A model generated the notes under the pieces. That model was given only the letters and a program-made list of their open reading frames with translations. It searched no databases and was not told where the DNA came from. From NCBI GenBank assembly GCA_014338405.1, contig JTDE01000281.1, forward strand, positions 43,419-107,418: a stretch of DNA of 64,000 nt, written 5' to 3'. Shown here one piece after another: positions 26,501 through 41,500 of this stretch; position 1 is the first letter of the stretch, and each line of letters begins with the position of its first letter. Both the position numbers and the translations under genes were made by a program. The stretch comes from Paragonimus skrjabini miyazakii. Its lineage: Eukaryota > Platyhelminthes > Trematoda > Plagiorchiida > Troglotrematidae.

Positions 26501-29500
26501 CACCTGATGTTGGATGTTAGTTAAATTGTCCTGACACATGGATTACAGTTAAATCAATTATATTTCAAAAGTATTCTCTAAAATGATGTTTCTTGTGGAG
26601 AACTGGAAGATCCGGCAGCTTGACAATTTCCCACCCGTGAAGTTTAGCTTTTTTTGAAAGAATAATGTTGTGTAAAATACAACTTCGTTTGTGAGTAGTA
26701 TAGTTCGCACATTCGGAAATCAAAGTGCAGATCTAAACGTCAGGAGGACGAAGGACCAGAATCGATCATAAGAACAGTGTGTATGCATGTTGGGGCACGT
26801 CACCGGGGCGAAAGACAATGCACTGCTGTCAATTGGGTACGGATAGACGTTATTCATGCGAACGAGTGTACACGTTTGCTGTCATTTGTTTTCACATAAT
26901 CTGCACGGGATTTCATACAATACACAATTTTATAAGTCAGTTATCTTTTTGCGGTCATAAAAACGACGGTTTCGTCATTGCCAATATGTCAGGTAGGTAT
27001 TCTCTTATTTATCCATCGCAAGATCCACGAAAGTGCCCTCAACTGTACGGTCACGTAAAATTTGGGAATCGCCGACGTGCAATATTATCAACGTCATTAT
27101 GGTCAAAAGGGTAGCACCACGGACGATGCTATGTACAGACAGATGCGCATGAAATAATATCAGTCGCACTGAATGAAGTTAGTTGTAAACTGTAAGGAAC
27201 CACCGGGGCATTTACATACATTAACGACTTGTACTCCTCAAATTCTAAAGCGTTGAGTCAAATAAATTAAACGCAATAAGCTTACACTTGTAGATCCACA
27301 GATTGACTTCTAATATTTTGAAAGTGATTATACTTTTTCGTCCCTGGTAATCAGCTTTATAATCCTTCTTTTACTTGATTAATAAAGCCCACCAGCGGTT
27401 TGTTCAGGGTATCTGCACAAACTTCCGCAATTATTGAAAAAATTTCTTCAGGTCCATCCAATTTGGGAGTGTGAGTAATCGGAAACTGACTTCAGTCTTC
27501 TTGTTCCATAAATTGTAACAGAAAATCGCTGAAGAACAGTAACGCTCTAAGTGTTCTTGTTGGAATGACGTGATGTTATTACAACATTTTGGAGCTATTT
27601 TTTTTACATTACAAAAAGTAACTCCAAGTGGTTCACTTCAACAGAAAACACCAGACATTTTTACGCCAATCTGCCGGGAACACCTAAGTTCGGACAGTGG
27701 TTTTAACTCCGACCCTCGTCTTCTTAAAAAGAATGTGACGTTGAAATTATTACTAACGCTCTCAGTGGTTTAATCTCTAAAGTTGACCGTTTAAACATGG
27801 TTTTTTTTGGCAGTTATCTTGGTCACACATCTTAAATCTGATAATTCCCCAGAAATAACTCGGTCTACTTAACGCGTGACTTACCGACCCTTCATTGGTC
27901 TGGAGACAGCCACAGTCCACCTCAGGTTATCACTAAAATTTACTTCAGATTCTATCAGGGTAAGTTTTCTCAGCTTGTCTTGTCTTCAACACTTACGTGG
28001 GTTTCAGGGACTTCTATTCCAGTACCGTTGTGTTCAGAAGAAAATAGGTGCTGCTTCGCTTTCGTATTCGGAATTTGTCATGATGTGCACTTCTAGTTAT
28101 TAGACTCTCAGCAATGGAGTTTCCATTGCGTCTGTTCATAATTGATCATATTCTTAAACTTTACAATGATTGCGCATTCATATTCTATGTCACGCTGTGG
28201 ACTAAAGCAACTTATCGATTTACAGCGTGATCACATCGAACGAAGCAATCTTGCTGAGCTTAGATTTCACACGCTACATTTTATATAGTAGTATCTTGCA
28301 TCTCATATTTTGTATGGCAAAATGTCGATACGGTCGATAACATCAATCAGGTTGATAACAGTAATAATGTGAATTGTTAACTCAGATAGTTAACTGCTTC
28401 CTACATCTACCATCATATTTATGCACAGAAAAGGTAAGTTGATGAACGAGCCCGATCACATGATTTTTAGCGGGGGCGAAAGAATCGGAACTGAGATTGA
28501 AAAATGTGCCAAGAAATTACCTACTATTTACAGGTATGAGAACACCGCTATTGAGTATGAAAACAAGTGATGCCAAAAGTTCTATTACTCCCATTCTAAC
28601 CTGTGATTCATTGTAAAACGTAGACCAACTAGTTATACACTACATGACGCAATCAGAAAGCCACTATAATTTATACAAACATTTAGTCAGATGACAACTT
28701 AGAAAAATCTTTTTTTTTACATAGGTTCACACAAGATACAGGATGTACGGTATGTGCTTTCTCACTTAACCAGTACTTCATGAATAGTGAGCGTCAGAAC
28801 GAAGCTGACTGCCTGATGCGGACAAGGTTAAGCTGTCTGACAAAATCTCCTGTTATTGTTATTTTGTCCTGTCATTCAATGTGTACTATTTCGTCGGTGG
28901 TCGAGGTTCAACTTACATTTCCCACCATTGAATTGATGAGCATGGGTTACTGCTCAGACTATGTCCCAATTCAATGACTAATATTCAGAGAGAATTTCCT
29001 GACTTGTGGAAATGCGATAATTCTTAAAAAAAGTTACCAGTTGCCAGCTAGCCCTTGAATTGTTCGGCACGGTATTATGCAGAAAAACGGCAGGAAAATT
29101 AAAGATTGAGTCACATCGGAACACAAAAAGAACTATCTTATCTATTTTGAGCGGCAACGCATTTAGTGTATATTTCGAGCCGAAAATTCAGACGTCTCTA
29201 AGCAGGATACATAAGGCCTTCAATCATAGGTTATATTCAAACTACTAAAAGCTAAGTCCAATATTCTTACTGGCTAAATCACATACGACCTCGGCTGAAT
29301 CAGACAAAGCGGCACGTAAGCTGGATTTTGGATGGTTTCAGTGACCATAAATTTTATTGGAGCAACTTACGTTACGAAGAGTTAGTCCAGCATAAAAACA
29401 TGATGGTAGTTACTTTGTCGTTGGTTGTCGGCTTTCCTTTGAAGAAACAAACAAAATATTAACACTGGACAGGAAGCAGATGCCAGCATTCCATAACAAT

Positions 29501-32500
29501 ATAGGAAAGACTATTTTTCATTGTTTTCTGAATGCTTGCGCAAATTATGTCTTTCAGAACGTCTCAATAATTGTGTAGAATATCTCACAATTTTTGTTTG
29601 TTTACTCACACTATAAGGTGCTCTGTTGGTCTGTCCTAATTGTTGTAGAAGTATGTAGCAAATTAATGAAGTAAAAACCAGGCAAATGTTTCATCATACC
29701 GAAGCCTGCTGGCTCACAAAAATCGCCAAATATGGACAGCGCGGTCATAAAATCTCAATTTTTCAAAGGAACCAAAAGCATGTATTCCGTATTTCTTTAT
29801 GAAGATTTCTGCAGAATTCATCGTTCAAAATAGCTTCTTGAATTATTTGCACGTTTGCGCGTTTCTTAGCTGTCGGTTTTGTGGTAATAGTCGGACAACA
29901 AAAACATCATGACCTATGCAAACAAGAAGTATATTCTGATAATTGAACAAAACGTTGAAAATTATATGTTATTTTGAGTAGTTTGTTCAGTGCTTTCTCA
30001 AGAAGTTTACTGTAATAATTTAATATATGATCTACTAAGCTACACTAAGTTCCTGCGCATATTTGTTCACTGTGTCAGTACCTCTGAGGAAAATTTGGAA
30101 GCAACTACCGTATCGAATATGTTCGGAAAACATGCTTTTATGGCATGGTATTCTTAACAACGTTTGTGTTCGGGTTTATTACGTACAAGCAATTGATTGT
30201 GTGCTTCGGAAGGTGTCGCTATTTCCAGACTGGTGACTTTCACCCAGGATGTCTTTCTGATCATGTCAATGTTATTGTCTCACGTTCCGTTTCTTTCCCT
30301 TCGGACAGAATTCATAGCGGTCGGTCTAGAATTAACAGTTATAAGTTTCATGGCCACTATGACACCGTACTCCAGGAGGAGTATGAACTAGACACCACTT
30401 GCACAGATTCATCCAGACATTTTGGTCAACTTTCTTTAGAAAGAGACGCTAGATCTGAGTTTCCTCTTCCATGATACTTGGTATTTATGTTTATATATGA
30501 TTGGTGTTAAAAATCGATAACCTTTCTGGTTTCGAACTAACTCCATACTTTGGTAATACGAACATGAGTTGTAGCATTTAATGATGTCTATTCTCAGAGC
30601 AACAATCCACGACCATTTTCGTCCTAGCTTGGATTCAACAGATAGGGGTGATCTGTATAAGGCATCAAATCTGTAATCCTTCAGATGACAAACACGGGTT
30701 TTTATCCACCTGGCCAACAGTCTTGTTAGCAACAGATGACGGACTTACGATGGTTTATTACGACCCTTAAAGTTTTTACAAGGTATATCACACTTCCGGC
30801 CTCCTACAAAAGAAAGGCAGTAAAGAAAATTATTGTGACTTTTATGTTGCATTGTGTCGTACATTAAGTCCATGAAGTACCTGATGGGGCACTCCTTCAT
30901 TCTGAGTCGCAAGCATCGAGCAATTCTTTCAATCCAGACCTCACTGTGGTTAAAAAAACCCAGCAGGTAAACGGTGGAGTGAACAGATGTGATAAGCACG
31001 CTGAAGCATGAGGTGATCCTAACCAAATACTAACATTACGTTGGCGTATAAAACATACATTTTACACCCGTTGAATTAGCTGAAAAACAAGTAGGTCACC
31101 TTCTTCCAAATTGATAATGTTTTGTTGCTATTCTCAGCGGACCGTCAAAGGAAACTATTAGGATTCAGACTATCAAGAGCAAAGCGGAACTGTTGATTCG
31201 GTGCGCCAGATGAGCCCATGACTTGTGATCTGAATGATAGACACTATACTAGCTAGCGTTTTTGGTGGATTGATTATTATATGTCGAAATTAACGCACTT
31301 CCCATCTTGGAAGGGCTGCAACAATCCGTTTGCTGCACCACAATGTTTTCATATCTCTAGAAAGTCAAATGTATCTTGTTTAACAACTTCATACGGTAAT
31401 GAGAAACTGAGGTTTGCAGGGCACAATTTATAAAAAGACGCATCTTCCTTCACCATATAGAGCGGATATCCACGTTTCATCCATATAACGTCAACATAAG
31501 GAGACATCTCATATTATAGACACAGAACGGTCTTGGACTGTAGAAAAATGCCGTCATAAACTTTTTAATGGGAATCAACCACTGCTCAGTTAGTTATAAC
31601 TTTTTACTCAGATACAAGGTTTGGGTATCTCCTTTCGAGCAAAGGCAATGTACCCGAGTCTTGCTTTTGTTACTGATCATCAAGATTGCATCTGCTGGAT
31701 GTAACTTGAATCCGCTGTTCAATAAAGTTTTTAACGGTGCCAGTCGAATCACATAATATTTAATATGTTACGGCTCAGTCATGTTCATTTATGAATAATG
31801 TCCAGATTGGCAAGCCGTATCCAGAACAGACACAGTCACTGTCCTGTTAACTCAACTCAATGAATTCACAAGTAAGGCTTCTCATCGTGTTGACCTCACG
31901 AAAATCATTAAACATGTCGGGTGGTATTCTTGATCAATGATGAGTAGTAGAGAAATTTTTGTAATAGTAGCTTTATAGCAGTCGAAACTAATGACAACTT
32001 TTACAGTCCTATGACATTTTCTGCTGGCTTCTTTACCAAAAGAAACACCAGACCCGTGTTTCGTTCTTATCACAGGTAATCAGTAAAGCTGGAGTTTGAA
32101 CCCAATCCCAGTTACTCCGGAAGTGATTTTGGTTAACTGTTACATCATTGGAGGTAAATCTGGTACGACCTGTTGATCACATGTGAACACTTAGCTAGAT
32201 TTGTTGATATTCGACTTAATAAAAAATCCTGATAGTGGAGCAATCGAATAGAATTACAAGGACATTTTCTGTTATTTTTTGTGATGATTCAGCGATCTCT
32301 TTCTCAAAGTTTGACATGGCCAACTGTTTAGGAACTATATTTTTATGTCTAATACAAAAGTATAGGAACAGAGGATAGCGTAGGTGTCTCGTTGAACCTC
32401 AAGTTACAGTTCAACGCCCGGTCATGACGAAGGCATCTAACGCTGATAAGATCGAATGACCGAAACTGGGGTCACGTGATTCCATCGCAAGAAAAAGGCC

Positions 32501-35500
32501 AAAAGTTTTGCCCTAGGTTCACAGATTGTTAGATAAGTGAGAAAGATTTTCTTTTTTGCTCTCCCCACTCTGTGGTGGTCAAGGAAAACTTGTTTTGGAT
32601 GGTTTATAGATATTAAAATGTGACTAGAAGTAAATAAAGGGGAAATTCAATGGAGCTGCTGGCATGCAATTGTGTTAACAACGAAATCTGAAGCATCATG
32701 GAAATATGCTCGTTTACCGACCAATGGAGCTGGACTGGAATGGCGACCGGAAAACCTTTAGTGCAGATTGTCCCTTACGTACACGTCAATCCAGTAAAGT
32801 TTGAAAGCTCACCACTCTCTCACCGATGACCTCAGAGTTGGGTAACATAGTTCAGTGTGATCAGAACTTAACGATGAACTTGGTCTACCTGCAAAGTTGC
32901 TTCCTTACTCCACGATTTAAATTCAACGAGTAACTCCTTAGACGTTCATCCTTGTTTAGCGAAGTGTGATATGCCAGTGGATGACCCATTGTGTGGAGTA
33001 TTTCTTAGGTAGGAATTAGACTCTTTCTGAGGCGTCTGTAATCCGTTGAGAATTGACCTAATTCTGCTGGTCTCTCTGAGTAGGGGATTTTCCTGAGCCC
33101 CGAGAATTTTCTAGCGGCTCGATTCCAAACGTTTCCAATAGTTGTTAAATCTTTGTTAAGAAGAGGACGACAGATATGTTTGTTCATTTCCATGTGTGTG
33201 TGTGGATTATGGAGATGAACATAGTACGGAACACTTCGGAGTGAGAAGTTCCACAAAAACTTTCTGAGGGGTTCAAGGTTATTTGTAAGCAGACTCAATC
33301 TGTTTATCAAATTGGTCTCTGTGCCTCGGTCGCGTTTTCCTACGAATGGCCTTGAGTCCTCCAGTTGGTAATTAGCATAGTTTTGATGACAGATATAAAT
33401 GATTTTACATTTGTTGACGTTGGATGGCAAGTTGCTTTTTATAGACCACTGACTTGTACCGTTCAAACTGTCCTGTAAGGTTGTCACATCTTCCAGCACT
33501 TCTAAAACTCGCCGAAGATTGGTGTAATCTGTGTACAGCAACATCACAGGGAGAAAACTACGGTCAATCGTAAACGTTCGTGCATAAGTGACATTAATAA
33601 GCTTACACGAACGTTTGGATCAAAGTATATAAGAATATATTCGGGGGTTGAATAAAACGAAGAATTTTACTGGTAGATTTACTGTAGTATTTCGACAACC
33701 AGAAGGAACTCTAATATTCGACGTGGCAGATCTATTCTATGACAAAGTATCTCTCTGCAGAATTTCATCAATTCAGTGTACAAAACAAAGATTAAGTGAT
33801 AAGTGGTGATAAATATCTTCGTTAGCTTGTCGAAAAAATACTGCCTATTAAAACCCTGTTATTGTGAAGTCATTGGCTACGTTATCTGTTACCAGCCACA
33901 AACTACAGAGAAGATAAGCACGCCAAAATTTGAGTTTGTCTCTGAGTTTCTTGCTTTGTGACTGTGAAGTACGCAAGAAGGGATGCAACACAACTGCACG
34001 GTTAGTTGATTGGTCTGTTGACCTATATTTTACAGTATGACTTTTAATGTCGCGTTTAACTGAACATTTAGATAACGCGTATTTTGGTTTTTACTGCGCT
34101 TCAGTTAACAAGAGAAATTAGAAGAAACGACAAATACTGAGCTCATTATCAAGCTGTTTTACAATTCACATTGAATTTGTAAGATGTACTGTTTGCTCAT
34201 TTCCGGTCATTTAACATCAGCAACCCTGACGATGACACTTTTGAAGAACACCAGAAAATTAATGTCCTTAATTGACGAGGGGTGTGTGTGGCTTTGACAG
34301 ATGAAAACGTTCGGGTTGCGGAATCAAGCAAACATAAATGAACACCAAGTTCATTTGTTCTGAAGTGAAATATCGAGCCGATTTTGCAGGCCATTGAACG
34401 TTACCTTCACTTGATCGTAATATAATGCAAGTTGATCCTCACTGAACAGACAGTTAATGGATATGCAATGAAAACGAGGTGAAGTGGTGTTTAAGTACTT
34501 TATAAAAATAAGATTGTCTTTCCTACAGTTTAAAGGACTGGGGCAAAGACATAGTTAAAGAGCACGGGCATGCATGTTGATCTTCCGCTATATTTTTCCC
34601 TTATGATTTCTAGAAGTGGCTGATGTCTGGAAGGGGTCACTATACCCTTTAGCGATATGCGTTTGTTGTTCTCAGTGTTCCAATAGATGAAAGGTGAAGG
34701 TTAGTTTAGAAAGTGTGGCTAGACGACTTCGTCGAATCACAGTACAACTGACCAAGACCTCCATTCAGAGTTATATCAACTGATAAGTCGGATGGCAAAC
34801 GATTGTAAATGATCTATTTTCAATGTACAGGTTGTGCTACAGTTTCATGAATACATCAATTATGAATAAAGTGAGGCATACTCTCACATAAAAAATATTT
34901 TAGGATAAGGATTGGGTTATAAAGTAGTAGTCGGATAGACAGTTATTTAAGTGGCTACTGGTTACTGAATTTGTTTACTACAACATACCATTCCTTGTGA
35001 TAAATTGGTGACCTTGTTGTGTCATGAGTTTAGTCCAACAAGTCTGAAGCAACTGCTGATTATTGTGTTCAAATGATTTTTCATGTTTTTTCTTAAGAAG
35101 CCGTAATTCTTTAATTTTAGATATATAGCTTACTTCTATCAGTTCAAAATAATCAAAGTAGTCTAAGCTGTGTACAACTTTCTGATATGTGGATTTCACG
35201 CTATTAATCTGACGGGAAGTATTACTTACAGGCGAATGTGACCAGGTGTTCAGATAAGATGCATGAGATAACTGACTCAGTGATCAACATGATTTACTCA
35301 TGAGAACATGGCGAAACATCAAATCTCTGTTGTAGAGCCATAACAGTAATGTACTTTGAGTCTGCTGCTTTGCTTTGAAGGGAGCTATCTGCAAGGTTTA
35401 CGTAAATTTAAAGGTCATATCCAATTGTGATCGAAGTTCAATTTACATTAGTTAACTGAGCATTGTATGAAAACTCCATGAAGTTATCGAGAGTTATGAG

Positions 35501-38500
35501 CTACCAATTTATGTGCAGGCTTAGCCCTAGCATCCACATGTTGGGAAACCATTCAATCAATCAGTGAGGTGGTTGGGATCTTGATAAATATAAATAATTG
35601 AGCAGAAAAAGGAGGGTTCAGCAAGTACACCATGTACAGTTCCGTAAACATTAGTTGCAGCAAGATGGTATAATTATATGTACCATAGCCCATTGTATAA
35701 AATTACCAATTCCGGAATGACATTGACTGAAAGAAATCGATTGGTCGACAAACATAATATTTCATGATTGTTCCAGATGAAAGAAAGAATTGACGTAGAA
35801 AACTATTCAGAGTCTTTGATTTCAGATCTCGACCAGGGGAACATCTGCGATAAAAACAAACTTTGTGATATGACAATAACCGGGTACTAATTTGTAATTT
35901 CGTGCATTTTTTGAGTGTTTCTCAATGATGTAGGACACTTCACGCTTACAGTGTAAGGACAGTGACAGTATTGTTCCTCAAAGAGTATATGTTAGAAGTG
36001 AAAGCACAAAATCAGCACCAGGATGTCCGCAATTTTCGAAATACCTTAGACGTCATCTGATATGTGTGTCCTTACTTGATGCATTCATTAACGTAATGCA
36101 TTTTGTAGATAGTGAGCGATTACCTAATATAGTCAACCTATCATTAGTACTCATTGTAGCTAGGTGTCTATCAAGTGGTTTGTGGGTTACTGTTTGAAAA
36201 CACTATAATTAAGGTTTAGAGCGGTTTAGATTAGTGACTTCAAACTACGTGCAAATTTGATCTTGGCTCTGAACCTGTTTTTTTCATTGTTCATATGGAT
36301 GAACAGTATTATGGAAAATTGTTGGCCGGTAGTAACGCCATTTGAAAGTGTTCAACTAGGACCTACCGCTATCCAGAATTGGCATCATTTTCACTGTCCT
36401 TATGTATTCCGTTTGTTCTAACACGGACGAAGTGAACTGCCCCATTTTGGATCGTGACTGACCTGATGAAATCGTTTCTACGGTCACCAAAACAAGTGCA
36501 AGAAATTTAAATATTCTATTTAAGTAGGATGTTTGTCTGTAAGGAAATCAAACAGAATAAAAAATTTCTGCCTGTCCCATCCACCCTTTCAAATCGATAG
36601 CAACGAAATCGTATCTTTGTTGAATCGATTTTGACCCGCGGGATAGATCTTTTCCTGAATTCCATATTTGCTTTGTGTATATGCAAGTATTTAAATCTGA
36701 TTAATAGAACACATCATTCTGATCACTCACAGTGTTCAAAGTTTCATGCTTTGAGGGTAACGCACAGTACGGGCATCCGAACGGATGAACACATCATCTC
36801 GTTCTCCAGACTTGTACCATTTATACAGTTGTAATCGCAAAAAAAGCTTAGCCTTGACAGTTTGTCATTCCTAGATATCCGTTATAAGACGTGGCAGTTA
36901 AGCATCAGTGTGTACCGCTGATGTATTGCTGTCTATGATGATGATGATGATGATGATGTTATAAGACGTGTACAAAATATCAAGCTACAAAAGCAAGCAT
37001 TATTCTGTACGTCTAACGTGTATCCGCATCTGCTGACGGTATTGAATTACCAGTGTCTTCAGTGACATGTCCCGCCCAATGTTTATGCACAATTTCAGTC
37101 GCCGCTCCCAGGTAGTGATTTCTGTGGAGTTGAGACCTGCCCTTTAGTTTCTGCGTGTTCGAATCTTTCCATACCATAAAGTAGCGGCACTGTATATTGT
37201 CCGCCCAAACTACCCTGCAAAAGGTGGTACTCTAGTTATAGTCCATATGATATAATCAGTTTAGTTCATTTCCAGTTGGCCGCTTCAGCTACAACGTTTT
37301 TTTGATTACGAGAGTTTATTCAACCCCAAATGAAAGTGTTCATCAGTTTATACGTTGCTTCCGTTAGCTGACGACATAAACCAACAACGTAGGTTTACAC
37401 ATTGTGTCCGGTAACACTTCGATGAATGTTTGGCAGCGCATATTAGTGTTTGTGTGACAAACTCAAATTTCATCAATATATCAAAGAATGGTATCGCGTA
37501 CACACACACACACACATACACAGATCATCGCTGTAAACATGCATTAGTTCAGTCGAATTTTGTTACCTCCACAATGTCAACTCAACTTGCTTATAGAAGG
37601 TAAAGTACATCTTTTGAACAAGAATGATCTTGGCAAGCCACAACAAACGATTGTTGATATTTGTATAACAGATCCAAAATGCATCGGTAGCATTCATTCA
37701 GTGACGTGCATTCAGAATGTGTTACGTAATCGGTCAAGTCATATATCGATTGTACGGTGGTTACGTAAGCGATTTGTGTTATCAATTTCTGTCGTCATCT
37801 CCGTATCATAAAAACATCATTTCCGTTGCTGACCGAGGTTTAAGGATCACGATTAGATTCTACTCATAATTACTTTCAGATACCGCATTCAAACAAAGTT
37901 TTGACTGGTCAACAACAGAAAACACACTAAGCTTGAGTTTCCTTCGTGATAGAACACACCAAAAATTAGTACTCTTGTCCAAATCTGAATCTGTTCTCTA
38001 GTGTTCCTAATTTGGGTCACGTGCTTCAACCACTGCATCATCAGGCCTACAGAAGATGCAACCAAATAATGGTAGTATCATGAGAATAACGTTAAGTCCT
38101 TCTACTCATTTTGATACGGAATGAAAACAAAATAGCTTGTGTTTTCATTGATACATTACTCATAACCTGGTTCATATGACCCTCAACTTTACACATTCCT
38201 TGCAACTGTTAATATGTTCACGTTTTTTGGTTCTGTAAATCAGACAAAGAGGAATCATAAATCCTGCATACAGTTTTAAAAACTGATAAAGTAACCTAAG
38301 ATGTCAACTGATCGTTTCGACAGAAAGCCGCCCCCGAGTTCCTATTTTATGCAAGTTCAGTTGGTATGTTTGTTTTTGGTTCGGTGACATCGGTGTCTGA
38401 GTATCAGGAAGCATCAATCAATCACAAAAATACTCACGTTCTTTTGTTTTATGACTTTCGGCTGTCAGTTAACAACCTGGAACCAGACCCCCAACTTACA

Positions 38501-41500
38501 CCTCAGACAGTCTGATTCAACTAATGTAGTCTACTGACTTCAGCTAATCAGCTTTCTGACACAACTCCAAAGCGCTATGCTTTGGCATTTTCCATGGTGG
38601 TCGACAGTAAAAATGCGGACTGATCCTTGTTAACTTCACACATCCGACTGGCACATGTTACAACGCATTCTTTTGGCTCATACACACATTGTGGTTGTTC
38701 TCAGTTTACACAGAAACATCAGATAAATTTTTACTTACTGATGAATAGTAAAGGACCTGACTGATATCAACTAAGCATTACCAGACGAGTGTTCACATTT
38801 TTCACAGTCTCTTAGACTTTTCAGTCATCCTGTCTCAGGAAAAAGCACAGCAGTCAAGATTCGCTTGTTAGAGCTCATCAGCAGTGCATGTAATTGCCAC
38901 AGTCACAGCCGAGACTGGAACTACGGGCATGCTTTTGTGAGAAACCGTGTTGAAGGAATTAGCAAACACAAACGTACAGCTGCAGTCGCTTGCGGTTACC
39001 GCTCACATTGCTTGATTGTTTAGATTAGATACATACTGGCTGTCCTGTTTACTCCTGTTGACTCCAATCAACGAACCCGAAGATAAGACTTTTTCTTCAA
39101 GTTGAATTCACAGAATTTTCAAAATTTGTTAAGCGATATTTTGATTACTGGCGAATAGTAGGAGAATGTGGCTAACACAATTTGCACTACATTCAAAATC
39201 GATCACAGCTGTCGCGTTCTCATAGACTTCTCGGTTAGCCTCTTTGTAGTGGTCTTTATCTATAAAGTCATCATAATATCTAAATGCATTCATTTCCCAC
39301 CATCCAGAAGACTTCTAAATGCATTTTTAATCGTAGGTATCCCATCACAGAGATAAATCTTAACCCCATAAATTTATTCTGGGTACTTACACGGAACATC
39401 TTTTCATCATGCTGCACAATTGTCTAAGATTATAACCTGTACGTGTATTCGCCTATGAATCATGTGATCACGTGGGTCGACGGGATTCTTTAAAATTAGT
39501 TCTGTCTCTCTACTGTTGTCGTGTCACTAATAGTATCGTAAAGAGCAGTAGACTGAATGTTGGTTTGATAGTTAATATTTTTGGAATTAATAACTAGAAA
39601 TGTTAGGCAAACAATGGCAAATGTTGTTCTGTTTAGCAAATTTAAAATCAGTGATCTGTCTTATCATTAAGAAATTGATTCATTATTACTGCATAAAAGC
39701 AACAGAACTGTCACGTGCAACTCAAATTATGCCACAAAAGTGGCATGCATTTTTTGTTAAATGGACTAATTTTAAATCTAACCAATTGACCGCCATAAAT
39801 ATTCCAGCATTCTAGGTAAGCTAATTTTTCTATTTTATACTCGATTGGTGGATTTTCTTTGTGCATTTTGTAAAAAGCTAAGTAGATATTGGCACCTTTT
39901 TGCAGTTTCACTGCTTCCTGTCGCAAACCGTGATGACTGAAGTTTTTAGTGCCTCGAGTTTACTGTTTATTTAAAAAAGTATTTACGTTCCCAGTCGTTA
40001 AACTGTGTCCTGATTGACTTCCGAAGACCTGCGTTGAAAGCTAATGGAACAAACTTTGAATCATTTGTCAGCCTATTATCATTGCAAGTATTACAAATAG
40101 TAATATTTGATATGTTGAGATGATGAGCCTCAAAGTGACCCGTTATCGTGGCCATCTTTGTCCGCACTTAAATTCGTCATTGGAAATGTGAACGAGAGGT
40201 GAGTCTGTCTGTTTCATGTTACGAGTGTAACTGCAACAGAGACCTACACAAGAATAATCTGTCAAAAATAAGCCAAATAAGAACAGCAGAATAACCACTA
40301 GATAACGTTACATGATGCTCTTAGTCGACATGATACCCCATTATGATTCTTCGTTTGATCTGACTCAGAAGATAGAGGATTTGTGTGGAGGGTCTAACGA
40401 ACAGTCTTCATAATCCTAGACGAAGTACGCGTACACCAGACTACCGATCTAGCGAACATCGCCTGATGCCTTCACAATACGTATATATCACCAACTTTGA
40501 CATTGACCGGCGTGAAATACTTGGTAAGGACATATGATTAATAACAAACGATCATAAATTTAAGTTAAACATGGAAGAATCGTCGAGCACTATAACGACC
40601 GCTAGAACGTGAAGTAACAAGGAACCACCGGTGAGATAGTAATGAGAATCAGTTACCAAAGGAATCGATGGAATTCCGTACTGTGTGGCACCCTAACTCT
40701 CTCGTACTGTCGTTCTATGAATGCGATAGACTAACTGATCTCTCTTCTATGGATGGTAAACTCGTTGAATGCCTATACCTTCTGCGTTCCAAATAATAGA
40801 ATTCTGGACAGTGTTCAATACTTCCAGATGACATCACTTACACTGTCTACTTGATACTGATTGTACACCTCGGGTGACCCAACGACCGCCATTACCAACT
40901 AGACTGCAGTAAATATAGCATTCAGCAAAACAGCCGCAGCTTCGTTGATAGATTGGCTTCTCGTATGCCGCAGGCCTTGAGTCGTCCACCTAGCAAGTTC
41001 TGGTAAGGCCAGATGTAGACGCCCAAGCTCCAGCTGATAGCAGTGACATCATTGTGAAAGATGCCTCTTATTCGTAGATGGCTGTTCTCCTTCGGGCTTC
41101 CTGTTATAGTCACATTGGCCGGAGGCATGAACATTCAGGTAAGCATTCTTTGTGATAACGAGTCATGTTTGTGCTGACAAATTTGGGCCGGCATCATGCA
41201 GCTTGAGTACTAGTGAGCGGCTTTTATGTATGTGCTCTGTGAACAGGCAATAGTATTAGACATCGTGCGCGTCATTACTGTACTAGGCGCCCGCCTTCTG
41301 CAACTTATGTTTTATCTCAAACAGACCACACAACCGTGGTTGTAATGGGGACTGTCGTTTTTATTAGGGCACATACTTAGATGAGGGTTAAGCCTTGGTA
41401 TGTTGTTATTTTGTCTTTATTTTCTCTCACTAATGAAAGTACTGAACGAAATGGTTGGGTATCGAAAGATTGACCAGACCGTTGGTAAAGCCTAAACATC

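Noticed and set aside
26779..27114. 111-codon open frame in intron 2
   Set aside because: Cys/His-rich by eye but without a regular zinc-binding spacing or any family match.
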